DNA of 64,000 nucleotides from Chloroflexota bacterium (GTDB lineage: Bacteria > Chloroflexota > Limnocylindria > Limnocylindrales > CSP1-4): positions 1 to 64,000 of the forward strand of contig JAJZRG010000012.1 of NCBI GenBank assembly GCA_021802825.1. The letters run 5' to 3'. The notes beneath the pieces are model-generated. The model saw only the letters and a program-made list of their open reading frames with translations, had not been told where the DNA came from and did not search any database. Of the stretch, positions 9,614 through 18,928 are shown piece after piece (position 1 is the stretch's first letter; each line of letters opens with the position of its first letter). The position numbers were made by a program, and so were the translations under genes.

Positions 9614-11563
9614 TTGGCCGTCGGCGTCGTGGCCGAGATCAAGGGCCGCCTCCCCGTCGCGGACGTGGTTGGGGAGACCGTCCAGCTGAAGAAGGCTGGT
9701 ACCACCCTCAAGGGGCTGTGCCCGTTCCACGGCGAGAAGACCCCGTCCTTCGTGGTGACGCCCGCCCGCGACACCTGGCACTGCTTCGGCTGCGGCAAGC
9801 ACGGCGACATCTTCACGTTCCTCATGGAGCGCGACGGCCTGGCCTTCCCCGAGGCGCTCGCCCAGCTGGCCGCCCGGGCCGGCGTCGAGCTCGATGAGCG
9901 CACCAAGCGTGAGGATGCCCGCAATGCGCGCCTGCGCGAGGTCATGGAGGCGGCGATCGCCTTCTACCACGCGGTGCTGATGAGCTCGAAGCAGGGCGAG
10001 CCGGCCCGAGACTACCTGCGCGGGCGCGGCTTCACCGATGCGATCATCGAGAGGCAGCAGCTGGGCTGGGCGCCCGGCGGCTGGGACACACTGGCCCGAA
10101 ACCTGGCCCGCAAGCGCCAGGTCACGCCGCAGGAACTCCTGGACGCTGGCTTGGCGAGCCCCCGCCAGCGCGGCGGCGGCGTGTACGATCGCTTCCGCGA
10201 GCGCGTCATCTTCCCGATCCGCGACGCGAACGGCCACGCCGTGGGCCTCGGCGGAAGGATCCTGGGCAAGGAGGGGACGGACGAGGACGGCCGCGACCAC
10301 GGGCCCAAATACCTCAACTCGCCCGCGACCACCCTGTTCGACAAGAGCCGCACGCTGTACCTCATCGACCGCGCCAAGTCGGCCATCCGCAAGACCGGCC
10401 AGGCCGTCATCGTCGAGGGCTACACCGACGCGCTGATGGCCCACCAGGGCGGCTTCGAGAACGTCGTCGCCAGCCTGGGCACCGCGCTCACGCCCGGCCA
10501 GGTCGCCCTGATCACCCGCTACGCCAAGCGGATCGCGCTCGCGTACGACGTGGACGCGGCGGGCGAGAAGGCCGGCACCTTCGGCGCCACGGCACTCGAG
10601 GAGCTGATCCGCCAGTTGGCTCGCGACGACAGCGGCGTCGAGCTCGACGACGTGCGCGTCGTCCGGCTGCCCGAGGGCAAGGACCCCGACGAGGTGGTCC
10701 GCGACGAGCCCGACCGCTGGCGCGAGGAGGTCCGGACGGCCCGCCCCATCGTTGACCACCTGATCGACGTCCACGCGCGCGCCCACGACCTGCGCACGCC
10801 CGGCGGCCAGGCCCGCTTCGTGGACGCGGTGCTGCCGATCATCCGCAACCTCCCCAACCCGGTCATGCGCGACGCCTACCTCGCCCGCGTCCGCCAGATC
10901 AGCGGGGTGGAGGAGCGGACGCTGCTCGAGGCGATGCACCGCCGCCCGGACCGAGACGGCGGCCGACAGGACGGCCACGGCGGCCGGGACCGCTTCAGCG
11001 CCCAGGCGGTCACCGGCGCCGCCGACGCGCTGCCGGTCAACGACATCCTGCGCGGCGTCTCGCCCACCGAGCAGCGCCTGCTGCGCCTGGTCCTGCTCGT
11101 CCCCGAGGCGCACGACCAGCTGCTCGACGGCCTCGGCCCGGACCGCCTCCCGTCCCAAGTCGCCCGCGAGCTGTTCCGCGCCGTCGTTGAGTCGCGCGCC
11201 CCCGACGACCACGGTGTCCGTCCGGCGTGGTCCCTCTCGAAGGTGCTCGAGGGCACCGACCCCGAGAGCCGCGCCCTGGGCCAGGCGCTCGTCTCCCGCG
11301 AGGGCCCCAACCCGCGCGACCTCTCCGACCGCTCCCTGTCCTACGAGGTGGAGCGCCTGATCCTCGAGCTCGAGGACGCCGAGTGGCACGAGCGCTCGGC
11401 GTTCAACCACGACGCCACCGCCGAGGCCGAGCGCGACGGCGACCGTGCGGTCGTCGATCGCCTCCTGCAAGAGCGGCGCGAGCTCAACGAGCAGCGCCGG
11501 TCGCTCGACCGGCGCCGCAACGACACCCGCCTCCTCGGCCGAGCGGAGGTACCCGCCCGCTGA
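9614..11563 (+). CDS. dnaG: DNA primase
   Basis: DnaG makes RNA primers at the replication fork. The N-terminal zinc-binding domain is complete: CPFH with C36, then CFGCG with C57 and C60. The RNA-polymerase/TOPRIM core shows VIVEGYTD with E268 and AYDVDAAG with D312 and D314. The length (649 residues) is usual. Three starts are in frame: GTG 9539, TTG 9602 and TTG 9614. TTG 9614 is chosen because GGAG lies 6 bp upstream and the protein then begins close to the normal family start. GTG 9539 would translate through the palindrome. It is followed 97 bp later by rpoD in the same direction, an old macromolecular-synthesis pairing. Confidence 0.95.
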   Translation: MAVGVVAEIKGRLPVADVVGETVQLKKAGTTLKGLCPFHGEKTPSFVVTPARDTWHCFGCGKHGDIFTFLMERDGLAFPEALAQLAARAGVELDERTKREDARNARLREVMEAAIAFYHAVLMSSKQGEPARDYLRGRGFTDAIIERQQLGWAPGGWDTLARNLARKRQVTPQELLDAGLASPRQRGGGVYDRFRERVIFPIRDANGHAVGLGGRILGKEGTDEDGRDHGPKYLNSPATTLFDKSRTLYLIDRAKSAIRKTGQAVIVEGYTDALMAHQGGFENVVASLGTALTPGQVALITRYAKRIALAYDVDAAGEKAGTFGATALEELIRQLARDDSGVELDDVRVVRLPEGKDPDEVVRDEPDRWREEVRTARPIVDHLIDVHARAHDLRTPGGQARFVDAVLPIIRNLPNPVMRDAYLARVRQISGVEERTLLEAMHRRPDRDGGRQDGHGGRDRFSAQAVTGAADALPVNDILRGVSPTEQRLLRLVLLVPEAHDQLLDGLGPDRLPSQVARELFRAVVESRAPDDHGVRPAWSLSKVLEGTDPESRALGQALVSREGPNPRDLSDRSLSYEVERLILELEDAEWHERSAFNHDATAEAERDGDRAVVDRLLQERRELNEQRRSLDRRRNDTRLLGRAEVPAR

Positions 11564-11660
11564 CAGCACAGCCGCCGACGCCACCGCCGGCCCGTCTCAC
11601 CCAGACCGTACCCAGCGCCCCGTGCGTCCCCACAGCGACACTTCCGGAGGTCCCACGGCG

Positions 11661-13652
11661 ATGACCGATCCCCTGGACAAGCAGCTCGTCGAGGCCGTGC
11701 TCACCGCCCGCCCGCGGCGGACGAAGCGCGAGACCGAAGAGGTCAGGCTGGCCTCGGCGCGCCCGCGCAAGGGTGGCCTGGCGGACGTGGGCGCCGACGG
11801 CCTGGCGCTGAGCGATGAGCCGGACGCTGACCTCGACGAGGACATCGATGCGGACGCGGAGCCCGACGCAGAGCTGCTGAGCGCCGAGGCCGACGAGCCG
11901 GGCGCGGCCGAGCTCTCGATCGAGCTGGTGGGTGAGGTGGCGCTGGAGGGCGTCCCGGTGCCGTCCGGCGTGGACGTCCCGGCGGGCCTCTCGGCGGCCG
12001 AGGTCGAGGAGCCGTCGGCCGAGGAGCTCGAGGCGCTCAACGCCGACATGATCGGGATCGACGACCCGGTCAGGATGTACCTCAAGGAGATCGGCAAGGT
12101 CGCCCTGCTCACCGCCGAGGAGGAGGTGGTCCTGGCCAAGGCCATCGAGCTCGGCGAGCAGATCATCGTCGAGCCCTGGAAGGCCGTCGTCTCGCTCCAC
12201 GAGTGGACGCTTCATGAGACCGAGCGCAAGACGCGCACCGCGAAGCCGCAGCACCGCCTGCCGTTCGGGCCTGAGACCCACCGCATGGTGGCCGACGGGA
12301 TCGCCGACCCGGCCGCCGCCGACCTCCTGACCGAGCCGCCCGACTTCCACCTGATCAAGGCCGGCAAGGACGCGCAGTCCGAGGGGACGCACGCCCTGCT
12401 CAAGGAGGCGCGCGCGCTGGTCAACGCCTACACCAGCGCGCCCACGGCCGAGCACTTCGTCACGCTGCTCGACTGGTCGTACCACTCGGTCCACAACGGT
12501 GACCTCGACTCGCGCGACAACGTCGGCCTGCGCGCCATCTACAACTGGACGCGCGACGACGTCGCCTTCCCGGCGCTCCAGCGCTGGATCGAGGCGGGCA
12601 ACGACGCCGAGCTGCTCAAGCGCATGGGCTTCGACCCCGAGGTCCCGCCGCAGACCAAGATGCGCGACCGCAAGGGCGAGATCGTCAAGATCGGCCGCGA
12701 CGCGCGCGAGCAGCTCACCTCGGCGAACCTGCGGCTCGTGGTCTCAATCGCCAAGAAGTACATCGGGCGCGGGATGTCGTTCCTGGACCTCATCCAGGAG
12801 GGCAACATCGGCCTGATCAGGGCGGTCGAGAAGTTCGACTTCGAGAAGGGCTTCAAGTTCTCCACCTACGCCACGTGGTGGATCCGCCAGGCGATCACGC
12901 GCGCGATCGCCGACCAGGCCCGCACCATCCGGATCCCGGTCCACATGGTGGAGACGATCAACCGACTCATCCGCGTCTCGCGCCAGCTGCTCCAGGACCT
13001 CGGCCGCGAGCCGACGGTCGAGGAGATCGCGATGGCGATGACGCTGGGCTCGGAGAACGCGAACAAGATCTTCGGCGCCGTCGGCGGCCGGGACAACATC
13101 CTCTCGTTCGAGATCCGGGGCGAGAAGGTTCCCATCCTGCGCCTCGGTCTGAGCGACCCGTCGCTGGTGTCGATGGAGGAGCTCGACGAGGAGGGGTTCG
13201 TCGTCCAGCACCACGGCCGCGACCTGGACATCGAGCTGCCCAAGAAGAAGGAGCGCGAGTCCGAGGCGGTCGTCGTGGTCACGCCCGAGAAGGTCCGCGA
13301 GATCATCAAGGTCAGCCAGGAGCCGGTCTCGCTCGAGACGCCCATCGGCGAGGAGGAGGACTCGCACCTCGGCGACTTCATCGAGGACCGCGGTGCGCTG
13401 GCCCCGGCCGAGGCGGCGTCGCACCAGCTGCTCAAGGAGCAGGTCGAGGCGGTGCTCGACTCTCTGACCGGCCGCGAGCGGCGCGTGCTCCAGCTCCGGT
13501 TCGGCCTCGAGGACGGGCGCGCCCGGACCCTCGAGGAGGTGGGCAAGGAATTCAACGTGACCCGGGAGCGGATCCGCCAGATCGAGGCGAAGGCGCTGCG
13601 CAAGCTGCGCCACCCGTCGCGGAGCCGCAAGCTCAAGGACTACCTCGAGTAG
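11661..13652 (+). CDS. rpoD: Primary sigma factor RpoD (sigma-70) with insertion in region 3
   Basis: This is the housekeeping sigma factor, 663 residues long. An acidic N-terminal stretch precedes region 1.2 ([14 protein letters not shown]). A long non-conserved segment follows, then region 2 ([34 protein letters not shown]). Region 4 closes the protein ([18 protein letters not shown]). The oddity lies in region 3: after [14 protein letters not shown], about 80 residues intervene before [15 protein letters not shown]. Standard RpoD proteins have only two or three residues there. The insert is at about residues 461-540 and is charged, with a KKK cluster. ATG 11661 has GGAGG about 10 bp upstream. 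An upstream in-frame extension overlaps dnaG and is rejected. Confidence 0.95.
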   Translation: MTDPLDKQLVEAVLTARPRRTKRETEEVRLASARPRKGGLADVGADGLALSDEPDADLDEDIDADAEPDAELLSAEADEPGAAELSIELVGEVALEGVPVPSGVDVPAGLSAAEVEEPSAEELEALNADMIGIDDPVRMYLKEIGKVALLTAEEEVVLAKAIELGEQIIVEPWKAVVSLHEWTLHETERKTRTAKPQHRLPFGPETHRMVADGIADPAAADLLTEPPDFHLIKAGKDAQSEGTHALLKEARALVNAYTSAPTAEHFVTLLDWSYHSVHNGDLDSRDNVGLRAIYNWTRDDVAFPALQRWIEAGNDAELLKRMGFDPEVPPQTKMRDRKGEIVKIGRDAREQLTSANLRLVVSIAKKYIGRGMSFLDLIQEGNIGLIRAVEKFDFEKGFKFSTYATWWIRQAITRAIADQARTIRIPVHMVETINRLIRVSRQLLQDLGREPTVEEIAMAMTLGSENANKIFGAVGGRDNILSFEIRGEKVPILRLGLSDPSLVSMEELDEEGFVVQHHGRDLDIELPKKKERESEAVVVVTPEKVREIIKVSQEPVSLETPIGEEEDSHLGDFIEDRGALAPAEAASHQLLKEQVEAVLDSLTGRERRVLQLRFGLEDGRARTLEEVGKEFNVTRERIRQIEAKALRKLRHPSRSRKLKDYLE

Positions 13653-13870
13653 GGCGAAACCGAGGCGTACCCGGAGGAACTCCTGAGAACCCGGGGCGAA
13701 CCGCGGGCAACCCGCGCTCGCTGGACGGATCTGCGGGCAGGGCGCATGCTGGCGCTTCTGGATGAGGCGCGAGCCGACGCCCATCCCGTGGGCGTCCCGC
13801 CGGGCGGCTTCAACCGCCGACTCTCCTCACGCAATGGCGGCACATCGCGCAGCCGCGCAGGGAGGTCGGC

Positions 13871-14620
13871 ATGTCCGTCCTGGCAGGCCCCGATCTGGCA
13901 GAACCGGGCCCCCGGGGGCCCTTCGAGCACAGTCCCGTCGCCGCGCGGCAGGTCCGCATCCTCGTCGTGGACGACCACGAGGTGGTCCGGCGCGGTCTGG
14001 TCGCGTTCCTCGAACGGCGCGAGCAGTTCCAGGTTGTCGCCGAGGCGGGCAGCTGCGCCGAGGCCATCGCGCAGGCGCGGCGATTCCGGCCTGAGCTGGT
14101 GCTGCTCGACATCTCGCTGCCCGACGGCTCGGGGACCGAGGCCTGTGCCGCGCTCCTCGGCGAGTTCCCGGACCTCCTCGTCGTGTTCCTGACCAGCTCT
14201 CCCGACGGGCTCGACGTGATGGCTGCGATCACCGCCGGCGCCCGCGGCTACGTCCTCAAGCAGACACGCTCTTCCGCGCTCGTGCGGACGCTGGACGCGG
14301 TCGTCCGAGGCGAGTCCCAGTTCGACGCGGCGGTGACCGGCATGGTCCTCGAGCGGATCCGGCGAATGGCCTCCGGCGGCTACCCGGAGGACGTCGCGGG
14401 GCTCACGGCTCGGGAGCTCGAGATCGTGCCGCTCATGGCCGACGGCAGGACGAACAAGGAGATTGCCGCCGAGGTGTTCCTCTCGGACAGGACCGTGAAG
14501 AACTACGTCAGCTCGATCCTGGGCAAGCTGGGCCTGAGCCATCGGGCGCAGGTCCCGGCCTACGTCGCCAGCCACGACATGCCGCGACCGAGGGCGAGTC
14601 AGACCACAGACAGGAGCTGA
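13871..14620 (+). CDS. NarL/LuxR-family response regulator
   Basis: This 249-residue two-component response regulator has a receiver domain at about residues 27-145. The acidic pocket is D34/D35, the phosphoacceptor is D80 (LVLLDISLPDGSG), and a conserved lysine sits in YVLKQ. The LuxR-type helix-turn-helix covers about 175-235 (LTARELEIVPLMADGRTNKEI). A 25-residue N-terminal extension precedes the receiver. ATG 13871 has GGAGG 6 bp upstream. No sensor kinase is adjacent, so the partner must be elsewhere. It lies 218 bp after rpoD in the same direction and is probably an independent unit. Confidence 0.92.
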   Translation: MSVLAGPDLAEPGPRGPFEHSPVAARQVRILVVDDHEVVRRGLVAFLERREQFQVVAEAGSCAEAIAQARRFRPELVLLDISLPDGSGTEACAALLGEFPDLLVVFLTSSPDGLDVMAAITAGARGYVLKQTRSSALVRTLDAVVRGESQFDAAVTGMVLERIRRMASGGYPEDVAGLTARELEIVPLMADGRTNKEIAAEVFLSDRTVKNYVSSILGKLGLSHRAQVPAYVASHDMPRPRASQTTDRS

Positions 14621-15212
14621 CCCCCTGGCCCAGCGTGGCCGGCATCAGCCCGCCATCAACGCAGCGGCGGCCATCAACGCTAGGGCCCCGACGCGAGGGG
14701 GGTCAACGCCGGGGCCGCGGCGAATGTAGCACCGTGCTCGCCCTCGCCCCAAGACGGTGCGGACCTCGGGCCAGGGCCGGGTGGGGCAGGCGTCCATCGG
14801 CGCTGCAGTGCATCCTTGCCCAACGCCACATTCCGCCCCTCCGCGGGTGGCAACGGCAATCGCGGGCGCCGGAGCAGGGCGGCGGGCGAACCCGCCGCCA
14901 CGAGAGCGTCGGCGGGCCTCGAACGCCGGCCCCATCCGCAGGTGACGCGAACCGGGCGAGGCGCGGGCAGCGGCGCGCGTCGGCCCCGGATGCGGCTGCG
15001 GTGAGGAGCGTCGCGCGTTGGCTCAGGACGCCAACCGCACCGGACCGCACTGCTGGGAGCCGGACCGAACGGGTCCTGGTACCGGGACCGTGACCATCAA
15101 ACCCCACCGGCCCCTGACCGTCGGGCGATCGCTCGCGAGGCCTCCCGGGTCGAGTCTTCGGATGTACGCAGTTGTGCCCCTGCGACGCTCCCCCGAAGGT
15201 GCCGACATCCCG
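14621..15212. other. Gene-poor gap between response regulator and protease
   Basis: No convincing gene is seen. The segment contains two copies of GGCCATCAACGC-like sequence within 14650-14690. The overlapping frames here have low-complexity Arg/Pro/Ala composition, typical of GC-rich non-coding DNA. The promoter of the downstream protease should lie within it, but no clear hexamers were found. Confidence 0.4.
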
Positions 15213-17426
15213 ATGCTCAAGACCCTGCAAGCCCTCGTCGCATGCGCGCTCGTGCTCCTGATCACGTCACCTGCCGGGGCCGTCGGATCGACCGGTGGAA
15301 TTGTCACGCTCACCGGCATCCTGAACTCGGTTCACGAGGATTCGCTGGGCATTCACCGCGAGACGCACCAGTACTTCCTGACCTCCGGCGGCGAACGGTA
15401 TGTCCTCCGGTTCGCCGATGGCGGCCCCGAGGGTCAGAACGGCGCCGAGGTGACCGTCACCGGGCGCCTCGCAGGCCACACGCTCGCCGTGGCAGGCTCA
15501 CACGGCAGCAGCTTCCGGATCCGCAAGGAGGGGCCCGTCTCTGCCGTGACCAGCGGCACGGCCACCACGGGGACGACGTCCACGAGTGGGACGGGTACGG
15601 TGTCGCCGTCGATCTCCGCCGGCACCACCCGGGCAGCCTCGGTCGCCGCGGTGCTGGTCAACCTGACGGACCTCAACTCGCAGCCGTACACGACCTCGCA
15701 GGTCGCCTCGGCCGTGTACGGCGCCACGGGGAGCGTGAAGGCGTTCTTCGAGGAGGAGTCGAAGGGCCGGATGACCGTCACCGGCTCCGTCTTCGGCTGG
15801 TACACGATCAACGCCACCTCGACCAACTGCAACTGGTCCACCTGGGTGTCCCTCGCCAACACCGCGGCCAACGCCGCCGGCGCGAACCTCTCGTCGTTCA
15901 CCAACGTGATGTACATCTTCCCGTACACCTCGCAGTGCGGGTTCGCGGGCCTCGGCTACGTTCCGGGGACGGTGAGCGTCCTCAACGGCACGATCTCGGT
16001 GCAGGTGATGACCCACGAGCTGGGCCACAACTTCGGCCTCGGCCACGCCAACGGAATCAACTGCGCGGTCAACGGGACGCGCGTCGCGCTCTCGACCGCC
16101 GCCAACTGCTCCGAACAGGCCTACGTCGATCCGTTCAGCACCATGGGCAACAACGCCCTGCGCCACAACCAGGGCTCGCAACTGGGCGAGCTCGGCTGGC
16201 TCTCGAGCAGCGAGAAGGTGATCGGGGCACCAGGGCACACGTACGCGATCAGCCCGTACTTCAGCAGCGGCGCGGTCAAGCTCGTGCGGATCCCGCGCGG
16301 CGACGGCACGTACTTCGACCTCGACTTCCGAACGACCTACGGCAACGTCGACAACTTCGCCGCAGGGTCGCCAGCGGTCAGTGGCGTCACGATCCGTATC
16401 GGCAAGGGGACGGCCAGCCCCACCAACTCCCCGCAGCCGACCGACCTCATCGACACCACTCCCTCGACGAGCTCCTGGGCCGACGCGCCGCTGCTCGTGG
16501 GCAGGACGTTCACCGACCCTGTCTCGAAGATGTCGTTCACGACGATGGCCATCACGAATGGCGCCGTGCAGGTCCGCGTCCGCGAGCTCGTCGCTCCCTC
16601 GGCGCCCGGGGCCGCGACGGCCACTGCCGCTGCCGACGGCGCGTCCGTCGCCCTCGCCTGGGGCGCGGCCACGGACAACGTCGCGGTCGCGGGCTACGCG
16701 ATCAGCCGCAATGGCACCACCGTGGCCAACGCGGACGCCGGGACGCTCACCTGGACCGACACCGCAGCCGCACTGGGCGGCAACTACACCTACAGCGTCG
16801 TCGCGGTGGACACCTCGGGCAACGAGGGCCCGGGCGCAACCGCGACGGTGAGCATGCCCGCCGACCCCAACGCGGTCTCGGTGCCGCCATCGGCGGACCA
16901 GCCGCCCACGGCACCCCAGCCGCTCAGCGCCGCGCCCGCCACGACGTCGATTCGCCTGACCTGGGGCGCCTCGAGCGACGACCACGGTGTCAGCGGCTAC
17001 GTGGTGGCCCGCAACGGCGCGGCCGTCGCCACCATCACCGGGACCACCTGGACCGACACGGCACGAATCCCGAACACCGCCTACACGTACAGCGTCCGGG
17101 CGAGGGACACGGCCGGCAACCTGAGCGCAGCGACCAGTGTCAAGGCGACGACGACGCGCGACACCATCGCCCCGACGGCGCCCAAGTACTTCCACAAGGC
17201 CCGCCAATGGGGGCGCTACGTGACCTTCGCCTGGGTCCGCTCAGGCGACAACGTGCGAGTCGTGCGGTACCTCGTCTACCGGTACGGCCGCTCCACGCCG
17301 ATCGCGCAGACCTCGAATGCGTGGATCCGGATCTACACGACGCGGGGCATGCGCTACTACATCCGGGCCGTGGACGCGGCGGGCAACAGGAGCGCCATGT
17401 CAGGCGTGGTGCGGATCTCGTACTGA
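15213..17426 (+). CDS. Secreted M11 (gametolysin-like) zinc metalloprotease with fibronectin III domains
   Basis: This 737-residue secreted protease starts with a signal peptide (MLKTLQALVACALVLLI, cleavage near AGAVG). The catalytic domain carries HELGHNFGLGH at about residues 267-277, the HExxHxxGxxH zinc signature of gametolysin-like proteases. Three fibronectin type III modules follow (about 455-550, 560-650 and 655-735), each beginning with a PSAP/PTAP-like segment. These modules usually bind polysaccharide or space the enzyme from a surface. ATG 15213 is chosen because it begins the signal peptide directly; ATG 15162 is an in-frame alternative. There is no sortase motif or C-terminal membrane anchor, so release into the medium is likely. 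Confidence 0.85.
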   Translation: MLKTLQALVACALVLLITSPAGAVGSTGGIVTLTGILNSVHEDSLGIHRETHQYFLTSGGERYVLRFADGGPEGQNGAEVTVTGRLAGHTLAVAGSHGSSFRIRKEGPVSAVTSGTATTGTTSTSGTGTVSPSISAGTTRAASVAAVLVNLTDLNSQPYTTSQVASAVYGATGSVKAFFEEESKGRMTVTGSVFGWYTINATSTNCNWSTWVSLANTAANAAGANLSSFTNVMYIFPYTSQCGFAGLGYVPGTVSVLNGTISVQVMTHELGHNFGLGHANGINCAVNGTRVALSTAANCSEQAYVDPFSTMGNNALRHNQGSQLGELGWLSSSEKVIGAPGHTYAISPYFSSGAVKLVRIPRGDGTYFDLDFRTTYGNVDNFAAGSPAVSGVTIRIGKGTASPTNSPQPTDLIDTTPSTSSWADAPLLVGRTFTDPVSKMSFTTMAITNGAVQVRVRELVAPSAPGAATATAAADGASVALAWGAATDNVAVAGYAISRNGTTVANADAGTLTWTDTAAALGGNYTYSVVAVDTSGNEGPGATATVSMPADPNAVSVPPSADQPPTAPQPLSAAPATTSIRLTWGASSDDHGVSGYVVARNGAAVATITGTTWTDTARIPNTAYTYSVRARDTAGNLSAATSVKATTTRDTIAPTAPKYFHKARQWGRYVTFAWVRSGDNVRVVRYLVYRYGRSTPIAQTSNAWIRIYTTRGMRYYIRAVDAAGNRSAMSGVVRISY

Positions 17427-17520
17427 GGCTGGCCGGCGGCACCGACGCCCGCCGCTTCCTTCGCGCCTGACGGCGGGCGCCTGACGGCGGGCCTGCGCGA
17501 TCCTCGCTACTCTGCCGCGC

Positions 17521-17841
17521 ATGTCACCCCAATACGCCCTGTTCCTCACACTCACCGCGCTTGCCGTCGCGCTCGGGATCGCCGCCACGCAGGTCGTGGC
17601 GCGCCTCGCCGGCGGTCCGCGCACCATCCTCGCCCACGTCATCCCGGTGCTGACTGCCTTCGCCACGATGGGCGCGCTGGGCCATTCGCTGGGCGCCCAT
17701 TTCGGGCCGACGGTGCCGCTGTACGGCTTCGAGGTCTCGCTGCCCTGGGACATGGCGATCGGGCTCGGCGGGGGTCTCGTGGGCGCTGGCGTGCAGCTGG
17801 CCGTGGTCCGCGCGCTTCGCGGGCGGTCGCGCTCGGCCTGA
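17521..17841 (+). CDS. Small hypothetical membrane protein
   Basis: This is a 106-residue protein with three predicted membrane segments at about residues 5-27, 36-55 and 73-95 and a basic C-terminal tail (RALRGRSRSA). No family is recognised. It starts with ATG at 17521. Just upstream, GCGCCTGACGGCGGGC-like units are repeated in tandem (about 17460-17495). It converges on the rhodanese gene. Confidence 0.65.
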   Translation: MSPQYALFLTLTALAVALGIAATQVVARLAGGPRTILAHVIPVLTAFATMGALGHSLGAHFGPTVPLYGFEVSLPWDMAIGLGGGLVGAGVQLAVVRALRGRSRSA

Positions 17842-17893
17842 TCGCGGCGGGCCCCCGTCATCCATCACCGGCCTCGATTCGCTCAGCCGCCGG

Positions 17894-18724
17894 TCAGGCC
17901 GGCATCGACCCCGGCTCGTCGCCTGTTGCCACGGGCATCCCGCAGCGCGTCCAGTCACTGTACGAGCCCTCGTAGAGGAGGGGAGCGGGCATTCCCGCGA
18001 CGCGCATCGCCAGCGCGGCATGGCAGGCGTTGACGCCACTGCCGCAGCTGGCCACGACCTCGTCCCCGAGCGGGGCGAACCGCTCGCGGAGGGCATCGGG
18101 CGGCAGCAGCCGGCCGTCGGGTCCGATGCTCCCGGCCAGCGGCAGGTTGACCGCGGTCGGGATGTGGCCCGCATACGCGTCCACCGGCTCGAGATCGCCG
18201 CGGTACCGCTCGTGGGCGCGGACGTCGATCAGCGCCACGCTGCCCAGCCTCGAGGTCAGCGTCGCGCGGTCGATGACGCGGTTCCACCGTCTCGCGAGCG
18301 TGAGGTGCCCAGGCTCCGGCGTCGCGATGGCCGTCGTGACGGGCAGCCCGGCCGCCGACCAGGCGACGAACCCGCCGTCGAGGACGCGCACCGACCGGTG
18401 GCCGAGGTCATCGAGCATCCACCACAGCCGCGCCGCGATGGTGGCGCCGGCGTCGTCGTACACAACCACGTCGGCATCGTTCGCCACGCCCAGCTCGGCC
18501 ATCCGGGCGGCGAAGGCGACAGGGTCGGGGAGCGGGTGGCGGCCCGGGCCCTCGGGGGCTGTAAGGTCGCGGTCGAGGTCCACCCAGACGGCGCCGGGGA
18601 GGTGCGCCGTGAGGTAGTCCCTGTGGCCGCGGCTGGGCTCGGTGAGCCACCAGCGCACGTCGAGCACGCGCAGCGCGGGGTCGTCGAGGCGCCTTGCGAG
18701 CGCCTCTGGGGAGATCAGGCACAT
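17894..18724 (-). CDS. Two-domain sulfurtransferase (rhodanese)
   Basis: This 276-residue enzyme transfers sulfane sulfur from thiosulfate or 3-mercaptopyruvate. It has an inactive N-terminal rhodanese domain (residues about 1-130) and a catalytic C-terminal domain (about 150-270). The active-site loop is CGSGVNA with C227. The usual mercaptopyruvate/thiosulfate loop is CGSGVTA, so the substrate cannot be decided from this alone. The paired signatures AHLPGAVWVDLD and AGHIPTAVNLP are in the expected places. The start codon is ATG at 18724. It is a single-gene unit next to the tRNA-Asn gene on the opposite strand. Confidence 0.92.
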   Translation of the reverse strand: MCLISPEALARRLDDPALRVLDVRWWLTEPSRGHRDYLTAHLPGAVWVDLDRDLTAPEGPGRHPLPDPVAFAARMAELGVANDADVVVYDDAGATIAARLWWMLDDLGHRSVRVLDGGFVAWSAAGLPVTTAIATPEPGHLTLARRWNRVIDRATLTSRLGSVALIDVRAHERYRGDLEPVDAYAGHIPTAVNLPLAGSIGPDGRLLPPDALRERFAPLGDEVVASCGSGVNACHAALAMRVAGMPAPLLYEGSYSDWTRCGMPVATGDEPGSMPA

Positions 18725-18790
18725 GCCCGCAGGATACTCGCGGGGCGGTGCTGTGCTGGCCGTCGCCGGGCCTCGTCGGCGGTCGCCTCC

Positions 18791-18799
18791 TGCTATGAT
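18791..18799 (+). promoter_or_regulatory. Extended -10 promoter of tRNA-Asn
   Basis: TGCTATGAT forms an extended -10 element (TGn-TATGAT) about 30 bp before the tRNA. The -35 region is not recognisable, as is common for extended -10 promoters. Confidence 0.5.
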
Positions 18800-18828
18800 C
18801 CCGCCTCGGCGCCGCGAGGCGTCTTCGC

Positions 18829-18904
18829 TCCGGCGTAGCTCAGTTGGTAGAGCGGGTGACTGTTAATCACTTGGTCGTAGGTTCGAGTCCTACCGCCGGA
18901 GCCA
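18829..18904 (+). tRNA. tRNA-Asn (GTT)
   Basis: A complete cloverleaf can be read. The acceptor strands TCCGGCG (18829-18835) and CGCCGGA (18894-18900) pair perfectly. The D-arm contains AGCTCAGTTGGTAGAGC. The anticodon loop CTGTTAA has GTT at 18862-18864, closed by GTGA/TCAC. The T-arm is GTAGG-TTCGAGT-CCTAC. Discriminator G is followed by an encoded CCA at 18902-18904. The last 15 bases overlap the end of the serine recombinase gene on the other strand, which marks this tRNA as the integration site of the adjacent island. Confidence 0.97.
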
Positions 18905-18928
18905 ACCGCTTACTGAATCCAAGCGGTT
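18890..18928. other. Probable attachment site junction (tRNA 3' end / recombinase 3' end)
   Basis: The recombinase reading frame uses TAG on the minus strand (18890-18892) inside the tRNA T-arm as its stop. Immediately outside the tRNA, AACCGCTT (18904-18911) and AAGCGGTT (18921-18928) form a perfect inverted repeat with a 9-bp spacer. Together they look like the att junction at one end of the integrated element. A matching second tRNA fragment at the far end was not found in the window. Confidence 0.55.
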
